Below are positions 30,953-42,538 of a stretch of DNA of 64,000 nucleotides, in pieces. Both the position numbers and the translations under genes were made by a program. Origin of the DNA: Aphrocallistes beatrix (lineage: Eukaryota > Porifera > Hexactinellida > Sceptrulophora > Aphrocallistidae). Position 1 is the stretch's first letter, and each line of letters starts with the position of its first letter. The stretch covers positions 3,348,001-3,412,000 of the forward strand of contig OY725498.1 of NCBI GenBank assembly GCA_963281255.1. Direction: 5' to 3'. The notes under the pieces were generated by a model. That model was not told the DNA's origin. It did not search any database and worked only from the letters and a program-made list of their open reading frames with translations.

Positions 30953-31806
30953 TGGCGGATCGTTTTGTTAGTATTCCTCGTGTATTTGACAGTGGTAATT
31001 TTGAGGAATGGTTGGAACGCTATGAGATTTGTGCAGCAGCTAATGGGTGGAAGGAAAAGGAAAAGGCTCTTCGATTACCAACGCTCTTGGAGAAAGAAGC
31101 TCTCGCAGTATACTTGGAGTTGGACGAAGAAACGAGGAAAGAATATCAAGCACTGAAAGGAGCACTAATGAATTATTTTCAACCTCCAGAAACTCGTTTT
31201 ATTGCACTGGATGAATTTGAGTCGAGGAAAATTCTTCCTGGTGAATCGCCTCAAGAATTTTTGCACGTGCTAAAGCAACGCCTAGCCAAGGCAATTCCTG
31301 ATATGGACAGAAATGCTCGCGAACAATTGCTTTTGCATCGTTTTCTCAGTGGTCTACCACAACAAATTGCCAAGAGTGTTCGTGTCTCTCCAGAGGTTAA
31401 CAATACTACAGAGGCATTGAAGAGAGTAAAGTTACTGATGCTCTGTCAGCCAGAATATTCGGTTGCACCGATTGCAGATAAAACAAGTGAGGAAATGGCT
31501 AAAGATACTAAATTAGACGAACTGGAAGCGAAATTAGATCGTGTGTTGGCTGGTTTAGCAGAAGAAAAATCACCGATAATGGTTGTTGGGAGAAGGAACT
31601 TCGGGGGAGGCGATAGGATTAAATGTTACAATTGCCAAGCTCTAGGACACATCGCCGTGAATTGCCCACAAAGGAATCGTCGGACGGTTTGCTATCTATG
31701 TGGAAAGACCGGCCATATTCGCAGAACGTGTCCTTTAAACTCCAGCAGACCGACAGGCAGGGTCACCGGTCGGTCTTATTATCAAAACGGCCCCAAAAGC
31801 GATTAA
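30953..31806 (+). CDS. gag: Gypsy Gag, intact
   Basis: An open frame of about 284 codons from the ATG after the primer site (the frame is open further upstream, into the LTR). It shows a helical capsid-like part (N-F-E-E-W-L-E-R-Y-E-I, F-L-S-G-L-P-Q-Q-I-A) and two CCHC zinc knuckles near the C-terminus (C-Y-N-C-Q-A-L-G-H and C-Y-L-C-G-K-T-G-H). Gag forms the particle and packages the RNA; the knuckles bind nucleic acid. It has no stops or shifts. It overlaps pol by up to 184 bases in the -1 frame, so pol is probably made by -1 frameshifting; a slippery site was not pinned down. Confidence 0.85.
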
Positions 31807-34800
31807 ATCTACAACATTATGTAGTATCAGCTAGAGACCAATTCGACGCTTCACTCGCAACTATTGAAATCGATATCGGACAACTTAAGGTGAGGGCATT
31901 ATTAGATTCGGGTTCGTCAGTTTCCTTAATTGTAGCTGATCTGGTCAAAAAGGGATGTTATGAAATTGATAGGAATTACTTCAAACAATTAGTTTCAGCA
32001 ACTGGTAACAATTTAGAGGTTATGGGGAAAGTTTTATTACCAATACTAATAGGCGGAACTCAGACAAATCATGAATTCACTGTGGTTTCAAGTTTAGTGA
32101 CTCCTCTTATTTTGGGAAAAGATTTTCTTTCAGCTCACAAAATAAGGTTAGATTTTGGAAAAGAATTGATTGAATGTCCAACCCTTGGATTTAATTCACC
32201 TTTCGACCATAAGAAGGTGGTTGTGAGTCGTTCGAATTTGATGAGCAATCAAGTCGACTTCAAGGATAACTGGAAGGAAGGCGAAGATACATGTCAGGTA
32301 CATGATAAATTCCTCAGACCTTTTCCTGGATCAGTTTCACTAATCACATCAGAACCGGAATCTAGTGGTTGTGAAGAATGTTATATTCCATGTTTCAATC
32401 AAGAGAAGTTTGAGTTGCCGGATTATCCTTCACAGTTGGAACAGCTTATTCTGGAATACCAAGATCGGTTTTCTACCACTCCTGGAAGGACTAATGTCAC
32501 AACTCATCAAATCTGTACAGAAGGGAGTCGGCCCGTTCGTCTACCGCCAAGACGAATGCCAGCACATTATAAATCTGAAGTAGAAGTTCAAATACAGAAA
32601 ATGCTTGATCAAGGAATAATTAAAGAGAGTAATAGCCCGTGGATTGCGCCAGCAGTTTATGTGATGAAGAAGGATGGAAGTTTAAGAATCTGTGTAGATT
32701 ATCGTGAATTAAACAAACGAACAATCAAAGACGCTTACCCTTTACCTTTGATAGATGATATACAATCTCATCTATCTGGGGCTGTGGTATTTTCTACGTT
32801 GGACCTAAATAGTGGTTACTGGCAATTACCCATTCACCCTGACGATTGTCATAAGACAGCTTTTACACCTGGTCCAGGTATGGGATTGTATGAATTTGTG
32901 TGTATGCCGTTTGGGGTATGCAATGGACCTTCTTCTTTTCAAAGAATGATGGAAACTGTGCTGCGAGGGGTTAGAGCATCAAAAGTATTTATTGACGATA
33001 TTCTCATATTTTCATCGGATATGAAGTCGCACTCTAACCACTTGAGAGAGGTATTTCAAAGATTAAGAGAGTCTAATTTGACTTTACGAGGTCGCAAATG
33101 TTGCTTGGCTCGATCGAGCGTTCGTTACCTAGGAAACATTTTTTCTGCTCAAGGAATGAGACCAGATCCTTCTAAGGTGGAGACAATTCGGGATTGGCCT
33201 CATCCGAAGGACATAGGCGCCCTACGGCAATTTTTAGGTCTTGCTTCTTACTATAGGAAGTTCATTGCCAAATTTTCAGATATAGCATCACCACTCTATA
33301 ACTTGTTGGAAAAGGATGTTCAATTTAGTTGGACTGTTGACTGTCAAAAAGGATTCGAACGCCTCAAGAATGCTTTATCAACTAGTCCGGTTTTGGGATA
33401 TCCTTCTCTGGACAAAGAGTTTGCTCTGTATACTGATGCGAGTGGAGTTGGCGTTGGTGCAGTACTAGAACAAGCGGGTAGGGTTATATCTTATGCCAGT
33501 AGGACACTAACCAAGGCTGAGAAAAACTATAGTGTAATTGAGAAGGAGTGTTTGGCATTAGTTTACGGAACGAAACAATTTCGGCATTATCTTCTTGGAC
33601 GAAAATTCAGAATAATCACAGACCACAAACCTCTATGCTGGCTTTCTGCTCAGAAAATGGAAGGTAGACTTTGCAGATGGGCTCTGGCTTTGCAAGAGTT
33701 TGATTATATTGTAGAATATCGCAATGGCTCAGAGAACATTAATGCTGATGTATTATCGAGGAAGCCTCTCACAGATATTTCATTATTGTGTGAATTTAGT
33801 CCCAGCATTGACCTTGATCGGGTAAGAGATAGCCAGGAGAAAGATTGGATTCTTGGAACAATTATCAGGCTTCTTCCAAAACAAGTAGACCGTTCCCCTG
33901 AAAGGGGAATAATTCCATGGAGATTTTGTCAAATTTGGAAGCAACTGAAGATAGTGGATGGGATTTTGTGTCGAGAATATGAAGCTGATAGATTCGGGGT
34001 TGCTCGCAGAGTGATAGTGGGACCTGATGAAATGAAGGAATCATTTTTACACCAAAATCATGATTCACCCAGTGCAGGCCATCAAGGATGGAGGAAGACC
34101 TTGGAAAGACTAAAGAAGGTAGTTTATTGGATTGGAATGGCAGATGATACCAGAGATTACTGTAGATCTTGTGATAACTGCATGAAGGCTAAACAAACTT
34201 TGCCTCCTAGGGCACCCTTGATTAGTACTCCTATTGGAAAAGCATGGGAAAGGATTGCAATGGATGTAATGGAGGTTCCAATTAATTCCAAAGGAAATAA
34301 GTATCTTTTAGTCATACAAGACTATTTTACCAAGTGGTTGGAAGCATTTCCTATACCAGATCAGAAGGCGTATCGTATTGTTGAGATTTTAAAATCTCTG
34401 TTCTGTCATTTAGGAGTTCCGAAATTTTTGCACAGTGACCAGGGTAGGAATTTTGAGAGCTTAGTAGTGTCAAATTTATGTGATTTTTTCGGAATTAAAA
34501 AGACTCATACAACGCCTTATCACCCTCAAGGAGATGCATTGGTCGAAAGGTCTAATAGAATATTGTTGGACATGTTGCGTTCTTATGTTGCGAGAGAAGA
34601 ACAATGGGAAGATTTTCTTCCTTTAATGCTCTATTCGTATAACACTTCACATCATTCTTCAATACAAACAACTCCTTACATGTTGATGTATGGAAGAGAA
34701 CCAGGACCCTCATTCGGAATTGAAAAAGAGATAGGTTATGATCCAATAGGATATGAGAAGCAATTAAAGGAAAAACTTGAGAAATGTGAACAGATTGTTC

Positions 34801-35065
34801 GTACACATCTTACAACGGCTGCAGAGGAACAGAAAAGGTGGTATGATGCTAAGGCATCGAGAAGGATAGGATTTGGGGTAGGAGATGAAGTATGGCTCAG
34901 TATTGCTCACAGAGGTAAATTAGACCCTCGTTGGGAAGGGAAATGGAAGGTGGTGGAAATATTAAACGATGTCAACCTCAAACTACTCAATGAGGACGGA
35001 AGAAGTCGGATAGTTCACGTTAACAGAGTAAGGCCTAGATATGTGCGAGATCTGAAAAATTATAG
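31623..35065 (+). CDS. pol: Gypsy Pol, intact but for displaced tail
   Basis: One open frame of about 1,145 gypsy codons. Order: retropepsin (A-L-L-D-S-G-S-S), reverse transcriptase (F-S-T-L-D-L-N-S-G-Y-W, catalytic F-I-D-D), RNase H (L-Y-T-D-A-S-G), integrase with HHCC zinc site (H-x-G-H, C-x2-C near 34,165-34,185), catalytic D (A-M-D-V), D (H-S-D-Q-G-R-N) and E (H-P-Q-G-D-A-L-V-E-R), then the C-terminal W-E-G-K-W and V-N-R-V-R-P module. The gypsy part ends near 35,057; the frame then runs on by chance into Helitron sequence to 35,465. Retention of every motif without a stop points to a young copy. No env-like gene is present. Confidence 0.9.
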
Positions 35066-37541
35066 TTATCAGGGGATTCGGGTGTCTATGAGCAATGGCT
35101 TAAATACAGAGTTTAATGATGTGTTGAGCCGACAAAGGCATACCACTTTGACTGGATGGTTTGTTGCAAACCAGGAATTCCATTGCGCTAGGGAGGTTAC
35201 ATATACTAATTTCCCCGATGAGTTTGTATGGGATAAATCGAAGCGCGAATGGAAGTTGAAGGTGAAGGGGCATGGCACCATGATAGGTCGCATTTATGCA
35301 ACTCATCCCGTTGAAGGGGAGCGTTTTTATCTAAGAATGCTCCTCAACCATGTCACAGGATGTACGAGTTTTCAGGACATCCGTACTCTCGCTGATGGTA
35401 CTGTCTGTGAAAGCTTTAACGAGGCCGCGGCAGACTTGGGTTGTTGGAAGATGACACGGAGTTAGATCAGTGTTTGGCAGAAGCGGCTGTTTCTGTGATG
35501 CCCACACAGATGCGCCAGCTCTTTATCACGATCCTCCTATTTAGTGTCCCAACTGATCCCTTAGCCCTTTGGGAACACCATCAGGCCTCTTTATCTGAGG
35601 ACTTTCTGTGTCGTGCTAAGCGAGTAGTTCTTGACGTCCAATTGGATGAGCACATTATAAACTGTGTATTATTGGATATTGAGAATCGCTTACAGAGACA
35701 TGGGAAGTCTTTAGAGGATTACCCAGGTATGCCTGTCCCTAAGTATATGCGTAATCCGTACGAAGAACCCAGAATCATACAGAATGAACTTGATTATTGT
35801 GTTAGTGATCTGTTGGAAATGGTGCGTGTCAATCTGCCAATGATCAATGCAGACCAACTGATTGTCTTCAACACTGTGATGAAGGCTATTGATGATTCCG
35901 CGGTATATACTAAGGTGTTCTTCGTGGATGGAACAGGCGGTACAGGTAAAACGTTCATTTACAATACACTGTTAGCCAAGGTCCGTTCTAGGAGAGAGAT
36001 TGCCCTCGCAATGGCTTCTTCGGGGATTGTGGCACTCCTCCTATATGGTGGCAGGACTGTACATTCGAGAATGAAAGTTCCTCTCTCGACCAATGCACAT
36101 TCTGCGTGTAGCATTACTAAGCAGAGTGTGCTTGCCCGTCTCATCCAGCGTGCAAGTTTATTGGTCTGAGATGAGGCTCCAATGTCTCATAAGCATGTTG
36201 CTGAATGCATGGATCGAACTCTGAGAGAACTGTGCTCTTGCGATCTACCATTTGGCGGCAAGGTTATGGTATTTAGAAGTGATTTCCGTCAGATTCTGCC
36301 TGTAATTAGACGAGGAACCAGAGGTGATGTTGTTTCTGCATGTCTCAACAGATCATCTCTCTGGCAATATGTTAAGGTTTTAAATTTAACTATTAATATG
36401 TGCCTACGGAAATTATCTTCTCAGGACTCACTTGAAGTGAGTGAATTCTCCAACTTCTTATTGAGGGTTGGAGAGGGCAGTAAACTCGAAGATGAGGATC
36501 ACATGATTCACATCGACGACAAGTTTATTGTCCAGGGAAATGATATTTCTGATTTGGTTTCTTTTGTCTATGGTGACATTGTGAACAATTACCTTGATCA
36601 GGATTTCATGAATCGCCGCATCTTAATGTCTCCAAAGAATGAGACAGTAGAAGAATGAGACAGTAGAAGTTATGCGACAGATACCTGGAGATGATCAAAC
36701 ATTTTAAAGTGCAGATTCAGTTGATGATATGCAGGCTGCCATATACTCCACGGAGTTCTTGAACTCTCTAAATCCTAATGGTATGCCTCATCATCGTCTG
36801 AAGCTTAAAGAGTTTGCATCTATCATTCTCCTGAGGAATCTTGATTCTGCCCAGGGTTTGTGTAATTGCACTCGCTTGACTGTAAGATCGTTTAGTAAAC
36901 GTCTTATAGATGCGGAGATTGCCACAGGTATCCATGCGGGGACTCGAGTATTCATTCCTCGCATTCCACTACTTACTCCCACATATTCTGGCCTTCCCTT
37001 TATCTTAAAGCGAAGACAGTTTCCAGTACGGCCTGCTTTCTGTATCACAATAAATAATGGTCAAGGCCAGAGTTTAGAGACTGTTGGTATTTTACTCCCT
37101 TCCCCTGAAGCCATATTCAGCCATGGTCAACTCTATGTGGCTCTTAGTCGCGTTCAGAATCCTAGCGGTTTGAAGATCATGGTTTGTGGAGGACAACAGT
37201 CTACTGGAGGAGGAGTATTGGTTAAGAATGTCGTATATCGGGAGGTTTTTCTAACTCACGTTGGAGAGCTTTCGTCATCTAGCCAGGATTTGATTGATTC
37301 CTTTTCGCTGGATGATATATCGTTCGATTCTTCCCAGCTGTCACCAGTTCTTTCTCACGTCAAAAAGAGGGTAATCATGGCTGATTCTGAGAGGAAGAGT
37401 AAAGTATCAAAAATCTTCGAGTTCAGTCAGAGTAGCGTTGTTACATTGGAGGATCCTGAAAACTATGCTTTTCAGAGTAATCGCGTTACATTTGAATCGT
37501 CTGATGTTGTTTTCAATGCAATTATTGGCATCCAAGTATGA
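35066..37541 (+). pseudogene. Helitron PIF1-type helicase part
   Basis: After the gypsy insert the Helitron reading resumes with Y-Q-G-I but jumps at once to the pre-helicase region (H-T-T-L-T-G-W-F, P-D-E-F-V-W-D-K, G-E-R-F-Y-L-R). Several hundred residues holding the Rep nuclease are therefore missing. Helicase motifs follow: Walker A G-T-G-G-T-G-K-T near 35,930, and Walker B where a TGA at 36,167-36,169 interrupts L-L-V-x-D-E-A-P. Later come F-R-Q-I-L-P, I-N-N-G-Q-G-Q-S and L-Y-V-A-L-S-R. Further breaks lie at about 35,450, 36,656 and 36,720. The enzyme family unwinds DNA during rolling-circle transposition. This copy is dead. Confidence 0.85.
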
Positions 37542-37613
37542 CTGGACATTCAGATATCGCTCTCATTAATTACAACTCTCGCAATACGATATAATCTGAC
37601 ACAATCAATTGGG

Positions 37614-38182
37614 TTGGAGAATGAAGCGATTTTACCGAATAGAGAAGATATAATGTCGCGTGGCCCTATTTTGCACTACTATCAGTCACTTAAAGCTAGA
37701 CTGCGCAATAAATTTGGTCCTCAAATTTATTTGTGTCCAGTGTATGGCGACGGTAACTGTCTCTATCGGACTCTATATCATGTCATTTTTGGTAGTGAGA
37801 GCTCTTATCGTATTCTAAAACACAGTCTGATCTACAAATTTAAGAGCACTCCAGCGCATTTCTATAACGTTATGCGTAGATCAGGCATTTTCAGTGATCA
37901 GGAACTGATTGAGCATATGGATCGCGTATCTGTTCTCAATGAGTGGGGTACTAACACTGAATTGAATATGATAGGGGCTTTGGCTCGGATAGATGTAGTA
38001 TCAATTAATGCTACCGACATAGATCCTTACTATTGGAATATCCAGCCAGTTTATATTCATGAATAGCTGGAAGTTCCTTTAGAGTGTGACCCTATTTATG
38101 ATGGTCGTAAATTATGTGTTTTATTTCACCGGAATCACCATCAGATAGGCATGGAACACTTTGATCCATTCTATAATAGTTA
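37614..38182 (+). pseudogene. OTU-type cysteine protease domain of the Helitron
   Basis: A frame of 150 codons shows Y-G-D-G-N-C-L-Y-R-T, the Asp/Cys site of OTU deubiquitinase-type proteases, then a typical W-G-T-N-T-E-L block. A TAG at 38,064 ends it, but the same frame continues to an H-H-Q-I-G-M-E-H-F-D-P-F block that would supply the catalytic His. OTU domains are a known accessory of some animal and plant Helitrons and Helentrons; their role is not settled. It lies directly after the helicase, where such domains usually sit. Confidence 0.75.
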
Positions 38183-39061
38183 GCTCGATAATTCTACTGA
38201 CTTTAGTATCCTGAACTGATTATTCCTTTGGTTTAATTGTGTTGTGTACCATTCGTTAGTATGGTGAGTCTATGGCAATCATTCCCGAGACTAGATGCTT
38301 CTATTGCAGGAGAGAGTGCCCATCTTAGTCGTTCTACAGATTATTACGCATGTTTTATGTGAATCAACTGTATTTGTACTCAGTGTGCTGTTTAATAACA
38401 TGCGCTCTGATGTACATTGAAGTAGTATTCACTTAGGTGAACCGATCACTCTGCCTTGAAGATTTGCTACTTCGGTAGTAATTCGATAGGTGGAGTAGTA
38501 TGGCTTCCTGAGGTGAAACCGATCACTCTGCATTGAAGATTTGCTACTTTGGTAGTAATTCAGATAAGTGGAGTGGTAGGGTTCCCACAATGGGATTAAT
38601 TACATTATCTTGATACTATTCTACTGAGGTAGTATTTGTTGAAAGTGTTGTACTAATCCCTTCTATGATAGTTGCAATTAGTTTGTTCGATGTTATGTAT
38701 CTACTTTAGTAGTGCATATTATTAGCTTGCTTTTTGTGGCCACTATAGTGCACATGTAATAGTAACTATAGAATTGATATTTCTTTTAGCAAATGTCTGA
38801 AGGTTTGATTTGCTTGGCTCCCCTTTGCGTAAACAAGCGAATTATTGAGTTAACTAAAGTGTAGAAATCATTTCAATATGATTTCTACACCCCGTGAATG
38901 GATCGATAAATTCGGGAAAAGGTACAGAGTGTGTCCCAAGTGCACTCCTCTTAATATAATTAAGAGAACCCTGAGGGACTGAATTTATAGGGAAACCTTA
39001 CATTGTTTGTGGACAATTGCTTAAATCATACAATATACAGCCTGCATACAAATAAAAAATG
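38183..39061 (+). other. Helitron 3' non-coding region
   Basis: No gene. It holds a tandem duplication of about 80 bp at 38,435-38,590 (both copies include GATCACTCTGC and GATTTGCTACTT), a perfect 13-bp hairpin at 38,859-38,890 (GTGTAGAAATCAT and complement) and an 8-bp hairpin at 38,948-38,966 (CTCTTAAT/ATTAAGAG). Such hairpins mark Helitron 3' ends, but the terminal bases are not certain. Confidence 0.6.
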
Positions 39062-39236
39062 ACACATAGGCGCCCAAAGGGCGCCTCATGCGGACACGAA
39101 GTGTTCGCCGCCCGTGGAGCGCAAACAAGCGAATCTCACAAATAATTAATCAATGAGGCCTCAGGCGCCAAAGGGTACCTCCGGCGGACAAAAAGTGTCC
39201 GCCAGCCGCGCAGCGCAAGCAAGCGAAGCGCGCATG
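39062..39236 (+). repeat. Two tails of the ~490-bp repeat
   Basis: Two GC-rich tails follow each other in the same orientation (39,068-39,140 and about 39,150-39,236). Each has GGCGC arms, GCGGACA/TGTCCGC or GCGGACAC/GTGTTCGC arms, and GCGCAAGCAAGCGAAGCGCGC or a diverged form. Confidence 0.75.
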
Positions 39237-39585
39237 TAATGCTTAAAAGTGTGTTTAAAACAGGTTAGAAAATCAGTGGAATTTGTCTATATATAGCAAT
39301 TGCACAATAATATGATGACTAATCTTAATTTGACAATGGATATTGACACTTTGATATCGTGTTTATACCCGTATGCAGTTAATATATCCTTTAGGAAGAT
39401 CATATATATTTTCCGATATCAAACATTTATAGTAGTATTAGATTTGTTCCATATAGATGCGCTAATATATAGTATAAAATGACCATTCTTTTAGTCTCTC
39501 GAATACCTTTGGGCTTTTGAATTTAAGTGACTGCTACTCATTTCATTAGTATTGAGCCGTTATCTGTAGGTAGATGTTAGTAGAA
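39237..39585. other. AT-rich stretch, nothing firm
   Basis: A piece at about 39,250-39,350 (GTGTTTAAAACAGG, then TTGCACAATAATATGATGACTAATCTTAATTT in pieces) resembles the arm of the CATAG foldback elements at 22.6 and 62.2 kb and is probably a decayed fragment. Confidence 0.4.
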
Positions 39586-40224
39586 TTATCCTATTTTCGA
39601 TTTGTCGATTGTATAGCTCAGGGGATCAGCTTTCGATTTGCATATAGAATTACTATGATAGGACAATTATTGTGGTTCCTACATCCGATTCAAGTACATC
39701 AGTTTAGGATGCCTTCAAACGTGATTTTTGAGTTTCCTAAGGCTCTATTTCATTTCTAAGCAAATTTAGATTAAACTGATCCTTCCATTAATTTTTATAT
39801 ATCAAAAAAACAACATAAATATTGATTTATTTGTAGCATTATGGTTTTAGGCTGGGGAATAAATTGTTTATGAAATTGTATACTACCACTTTTGTCCCGT
39901 TTTAGGGGGAGAAAATTGGGCAAATCCACGTAAAGTTGCATAATTACTTTTTATCACAGGTTATTGTACTGAACACCTCCTGTTTGCTTCATCACACATA
40001 TGTTCTTAATTATTTGACCTTGTAATGATCTTATTCCAGGAATTCAAATAAATATCACCAAATTCATTTTCAAGCCATTTTCAATTTTCCAACGTCACCG
40101 AAACCATGTATATAAATCGAATGTACCAATCACCATAATTGTTCTATCACAACAATTCTATATGCAAATCGAAAGCTGATCCCTGAGCTATACAATGGAC
40201 AAATCGAAAATATTATATTTTCAC
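39586..40224. repeat. Foldback repeat with ~100-bp arms
   Basis: The left arm (TCGATTTGTCGATTGTATAG, then GGGATCAGCTTTCGATTTGC) pairs with the right arm (GCAAATCGAAAGCTGATCCC, then CAATGGACAAATCGAAAATA). A fragment of the same family, split by an hAT-like MITE, lies at 53,098-53,430. Confidence 0.75.
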
Positions 40225-40497
40225 TAACTTCTGAATACAGATCACGGCTCAGTACTTATGAAATGACCTAAGTAATCACTACTGCATTCAACCCAAAATT
40301 GTACCACCTAAGATTTTACCTCTGGTTAGTAGGTGCATTCAGTTAATACTCAATTTCTCTAGCTTTTTATTCGGCCAAATTATATCTTACCAAATAAACT
40401 ATAATATTCAATATTTTAGAAATAATTTGGCATGCGTATTTTGGTTAATAAACATTTTTAATATATAGGTACATCGCATCAGAATCATGATGTACTA

Positions 40498-41825
40498 GGG
40501 CATTCAAAAAGTCTTGCGGGTCATACCATAAAATAATAAATAAATGTCATAGAATATGTTTCAATGTATTATTTATTCGAAATACCCCCCTCCTACTTCT
40601 ACACAGCGTTTCAATCATTCCACCCACTTTATGAATGCATTTCTGTACTCTTCTTCGGGGATGGATTTGAGGAAGTGGTACAGGGCCGCCCCGAGGGTTT
40701 GTTTCGACTCAAATTCCCTGCCTTGAAGGTATATTTTGAGCTTGGGGAATAGCCAAAAATCACAGGGAGCTAGGTCTGGTGAGTAGGGTGGATGGGGAAG
40801 TAAATCTAACCCCTCTGATTCCAAGAAATTTTTAGTGAGCTTGGCTGTATGGAGCTAGCATTATCTATCAATAATTTTATTCCCCTCATTTTAGCCTTGG
40901 GACGGAGCTCTTCCACGTTTTTTATTAGGTTTGGAAGTACTTTCTCTGTAAAAAACGTTGGGTTTACTCTTTTACCACTTTCAGAAGGTATTTGCAAGAC
41001 TATTCCACTACTATTGAAGAAGATCGTGTACATGACCTTCGGTTTTCTGAAGTCGGGCCTAGGAATTTGGGCCGGTCTTTCGTCCCCTCTCACTCATGAT
41101 CGCATTTTATACTTGCTGTAAGGGGTTGAATAATAGACCCAAGTCTCATCCCCTGTTATAACTTCAGCTAGGCGTCTAGGATCACAACCGTCAAAGGTTT
41201 CCAGGAGTTTCTTGGCAGTCTTTACACTTGCGAGCTTTCGTTGATCGCCGAGGTTATGTTGGACCCACTTACCGCAAATGGATCGGAAACCAAGCTGAGT
41301 AGTCAGAATGGAATGAATGGCCCCCGATGAAATCTCCATACTCTGCTCTAACTGCTCGATTGTTATACACTTATCTTCCCTGACTTTGCTCTCGATTAGA
41401 GCGACATTCTCTGGGGTGCTGACGGACACCGGTCTCCCAGATCGAGGTAGATCTGACACGTCTGTATTTCCAGACTGAAATCGTGCAGCCCATCGCTCTA
41501 CCGTTGATCTGGAAGGGCAATCCATGCAAAATACCTCCTGCAACTCATTGTAGATGAGTACCGGCTGGATGCGGAGTTTTGTGCGAAACTCAATGTAAGC
41601 TCTCCATTTCAGATTAAAATTGTCATCCTTGGAAGCCATAATTTTACCAGTATGTTGAAATGATGTGTGAATAAATTGATCAGAAATTTGTAATTTTTAT
41701 TCAATCAAGCTAAGATTTTCAGTAAATCAAGCTAAGATATAAGGTTGTGTTATAGATGAAAACTGATGTATTTACTATTATAGTCTGCGAAATATACCAT
41801 GACCCGCAAGACTTATTGAACGCCC
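40498..41825 (-). mobile_element. mariner element 2
   Basis: The inverted ends begin GGGCATTCAAAAAGTCTTGC and pair with GCAAGACTTATTGAACGCCC; TA stands on both flanks. Length 1,328 bp, normal for mariner. It holds one broken transposase gene on the minus strand. Confidence 0.85.
40615..41639 (-). pseudogene. mariner transposase, stop and frameshift
   Basis: The N-terminus M-A-S-K-D-D and helix-turn-helix region (R-S-T-V-E-R-W, D-L-P-R-S-G-R-P) are followed by G-D-E-T-W-V-Y-Y (first Asp). A TGA at 41,094 interrupts the frame; it continues to L-L-I-D-N-A-S-S (second Asp, with Ile where His is usual). A frameshift near 40,810-40,830 leads to Y-S-P-D-L-A-P-C-D-F-W-L-F-P (third Asp). It is a different subfamily from mariner 1. 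The gene is inactive. Confidence 0.85.
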
Positions 41826-42017
41826 TAGTATTAGGCTACATCAGTTCATACCGGTATTTTATTAACCTACATAAGCTTTATAGAGAAAGCATCAGTCTGT
41901 CACTATTTGCAATTGTATTATATAAAGAATGAAAAAATTCCATTCTAAAATTGAAAATGGGTGTTTCTGATAGGCAAAGATTCTAGCAACTATATATTTG
42001 AGACAATTGGGGTTATA

Positions 42018-42481
42018 CACTGCCTGTCAAAAGTATTCGTACACCCCATAATTCCCCATACAAATAGTTATAATACTGATTTATTTAGCGAGTCAGGGTA
42101 TTTAATTAGTAAGAGATACGCATAATTTAACTTCAAATTCGAATTACTTGCTTTTCCATCTTTCAACTTGTTTACACTCCCACAAGGTTAAAATTTTTCA
42201 AACTGTGCCACCTCATACCACCAATGCCATAATATACTACAATGGTGATCACTCGCGACATGTGGCATAGGAAAGCAAATGCTGAAAATACTTAATCTTG
42301 AAGAAGAGTAATTAAGTTAAAAACTTATAAAGTGGGTAATTTGAATGTGGAGAATTCGAATTTGAAGTCAAATTAAGTGTATCTCTTACCAATTAAATAC
42401 CTTGACTCGCTAAATAAATCAGTATTATAACTATTTGCATGGAGAATTATGGGGTGTACGAATACTTTTGTCCAGGCAGTG
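42018..42481. mobile_element. Tc1-like MITE, copy 2
   Basis: Same family as 13,262-13,740, with both inverted ends (CACTGCCTG... and complement) and TA flanks; 464 bp, non-coding. Confidence 0.85.
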
Positions 42482-42538
42482 TATATCTTACTCACGGCTA
42501 AAAGAATTTAGAACATTATAAGCCCCATTGACCAAATA

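Larger units (their letters stand above)
30616..35065 (+). mobile_element. Circularly permuted Ty3/gypsy retrotransposon, single LTR
   Basis: Order along the plus strand: last ~37 codons of pol with its stop (30,616-30,728), polypurine tract, one LTR, primer-binding site, gag, and pol up to but not including that tail. This is a cyclic rotation of the normal LTR-gag-pol-LTR order. The two broken ends share AATT (30,615-30,618 and 35,058-35,061), and pol reads naturally across them. On the Helitron side TTA stands at both edges (30,613-30,615 and 35,066-35,068), and removing the insert restores the expected Helitron reading of D-L-Y-Q-G. Four bases (ATAG) at the right edge are unexplained filler. 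Confidence 0.8.
29168..38966 (+). mobile_element. Helitron with OTU domain, split by a gypsy element
   Basis: Plus-strand fragments give, in order, a Helitron N-terminal repeat region, the start of the Rep domain, a gypsy insertion, the pre-helicase region, a PIF1-type helicase and an OTU cysteine protease. Two perfect hairpins follow (38,859-38,890 and 38,948-38,966), of the kind found near Helitron 3' ends. The exact ends (5'-T, CTRR-3', or Helentron type) could not be fixed, so the limits are approximate. The Rep catalytic core is missing. Confidence 0.7.

Noticed and set aside
30616-35065. Endogenous retrovirus with an envelope gene
   Set aside because: No third large frame lies between the integrase end and the polypurine tract; the pol tail leads directly into it.
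35066-35465. C-terminal extension of gypsy Pol
   Set aside because: The open frame continues, but the sequence after about 35,065 matches Helitron pre-helicase blocks, so the fusion is a by-product of the insertion.
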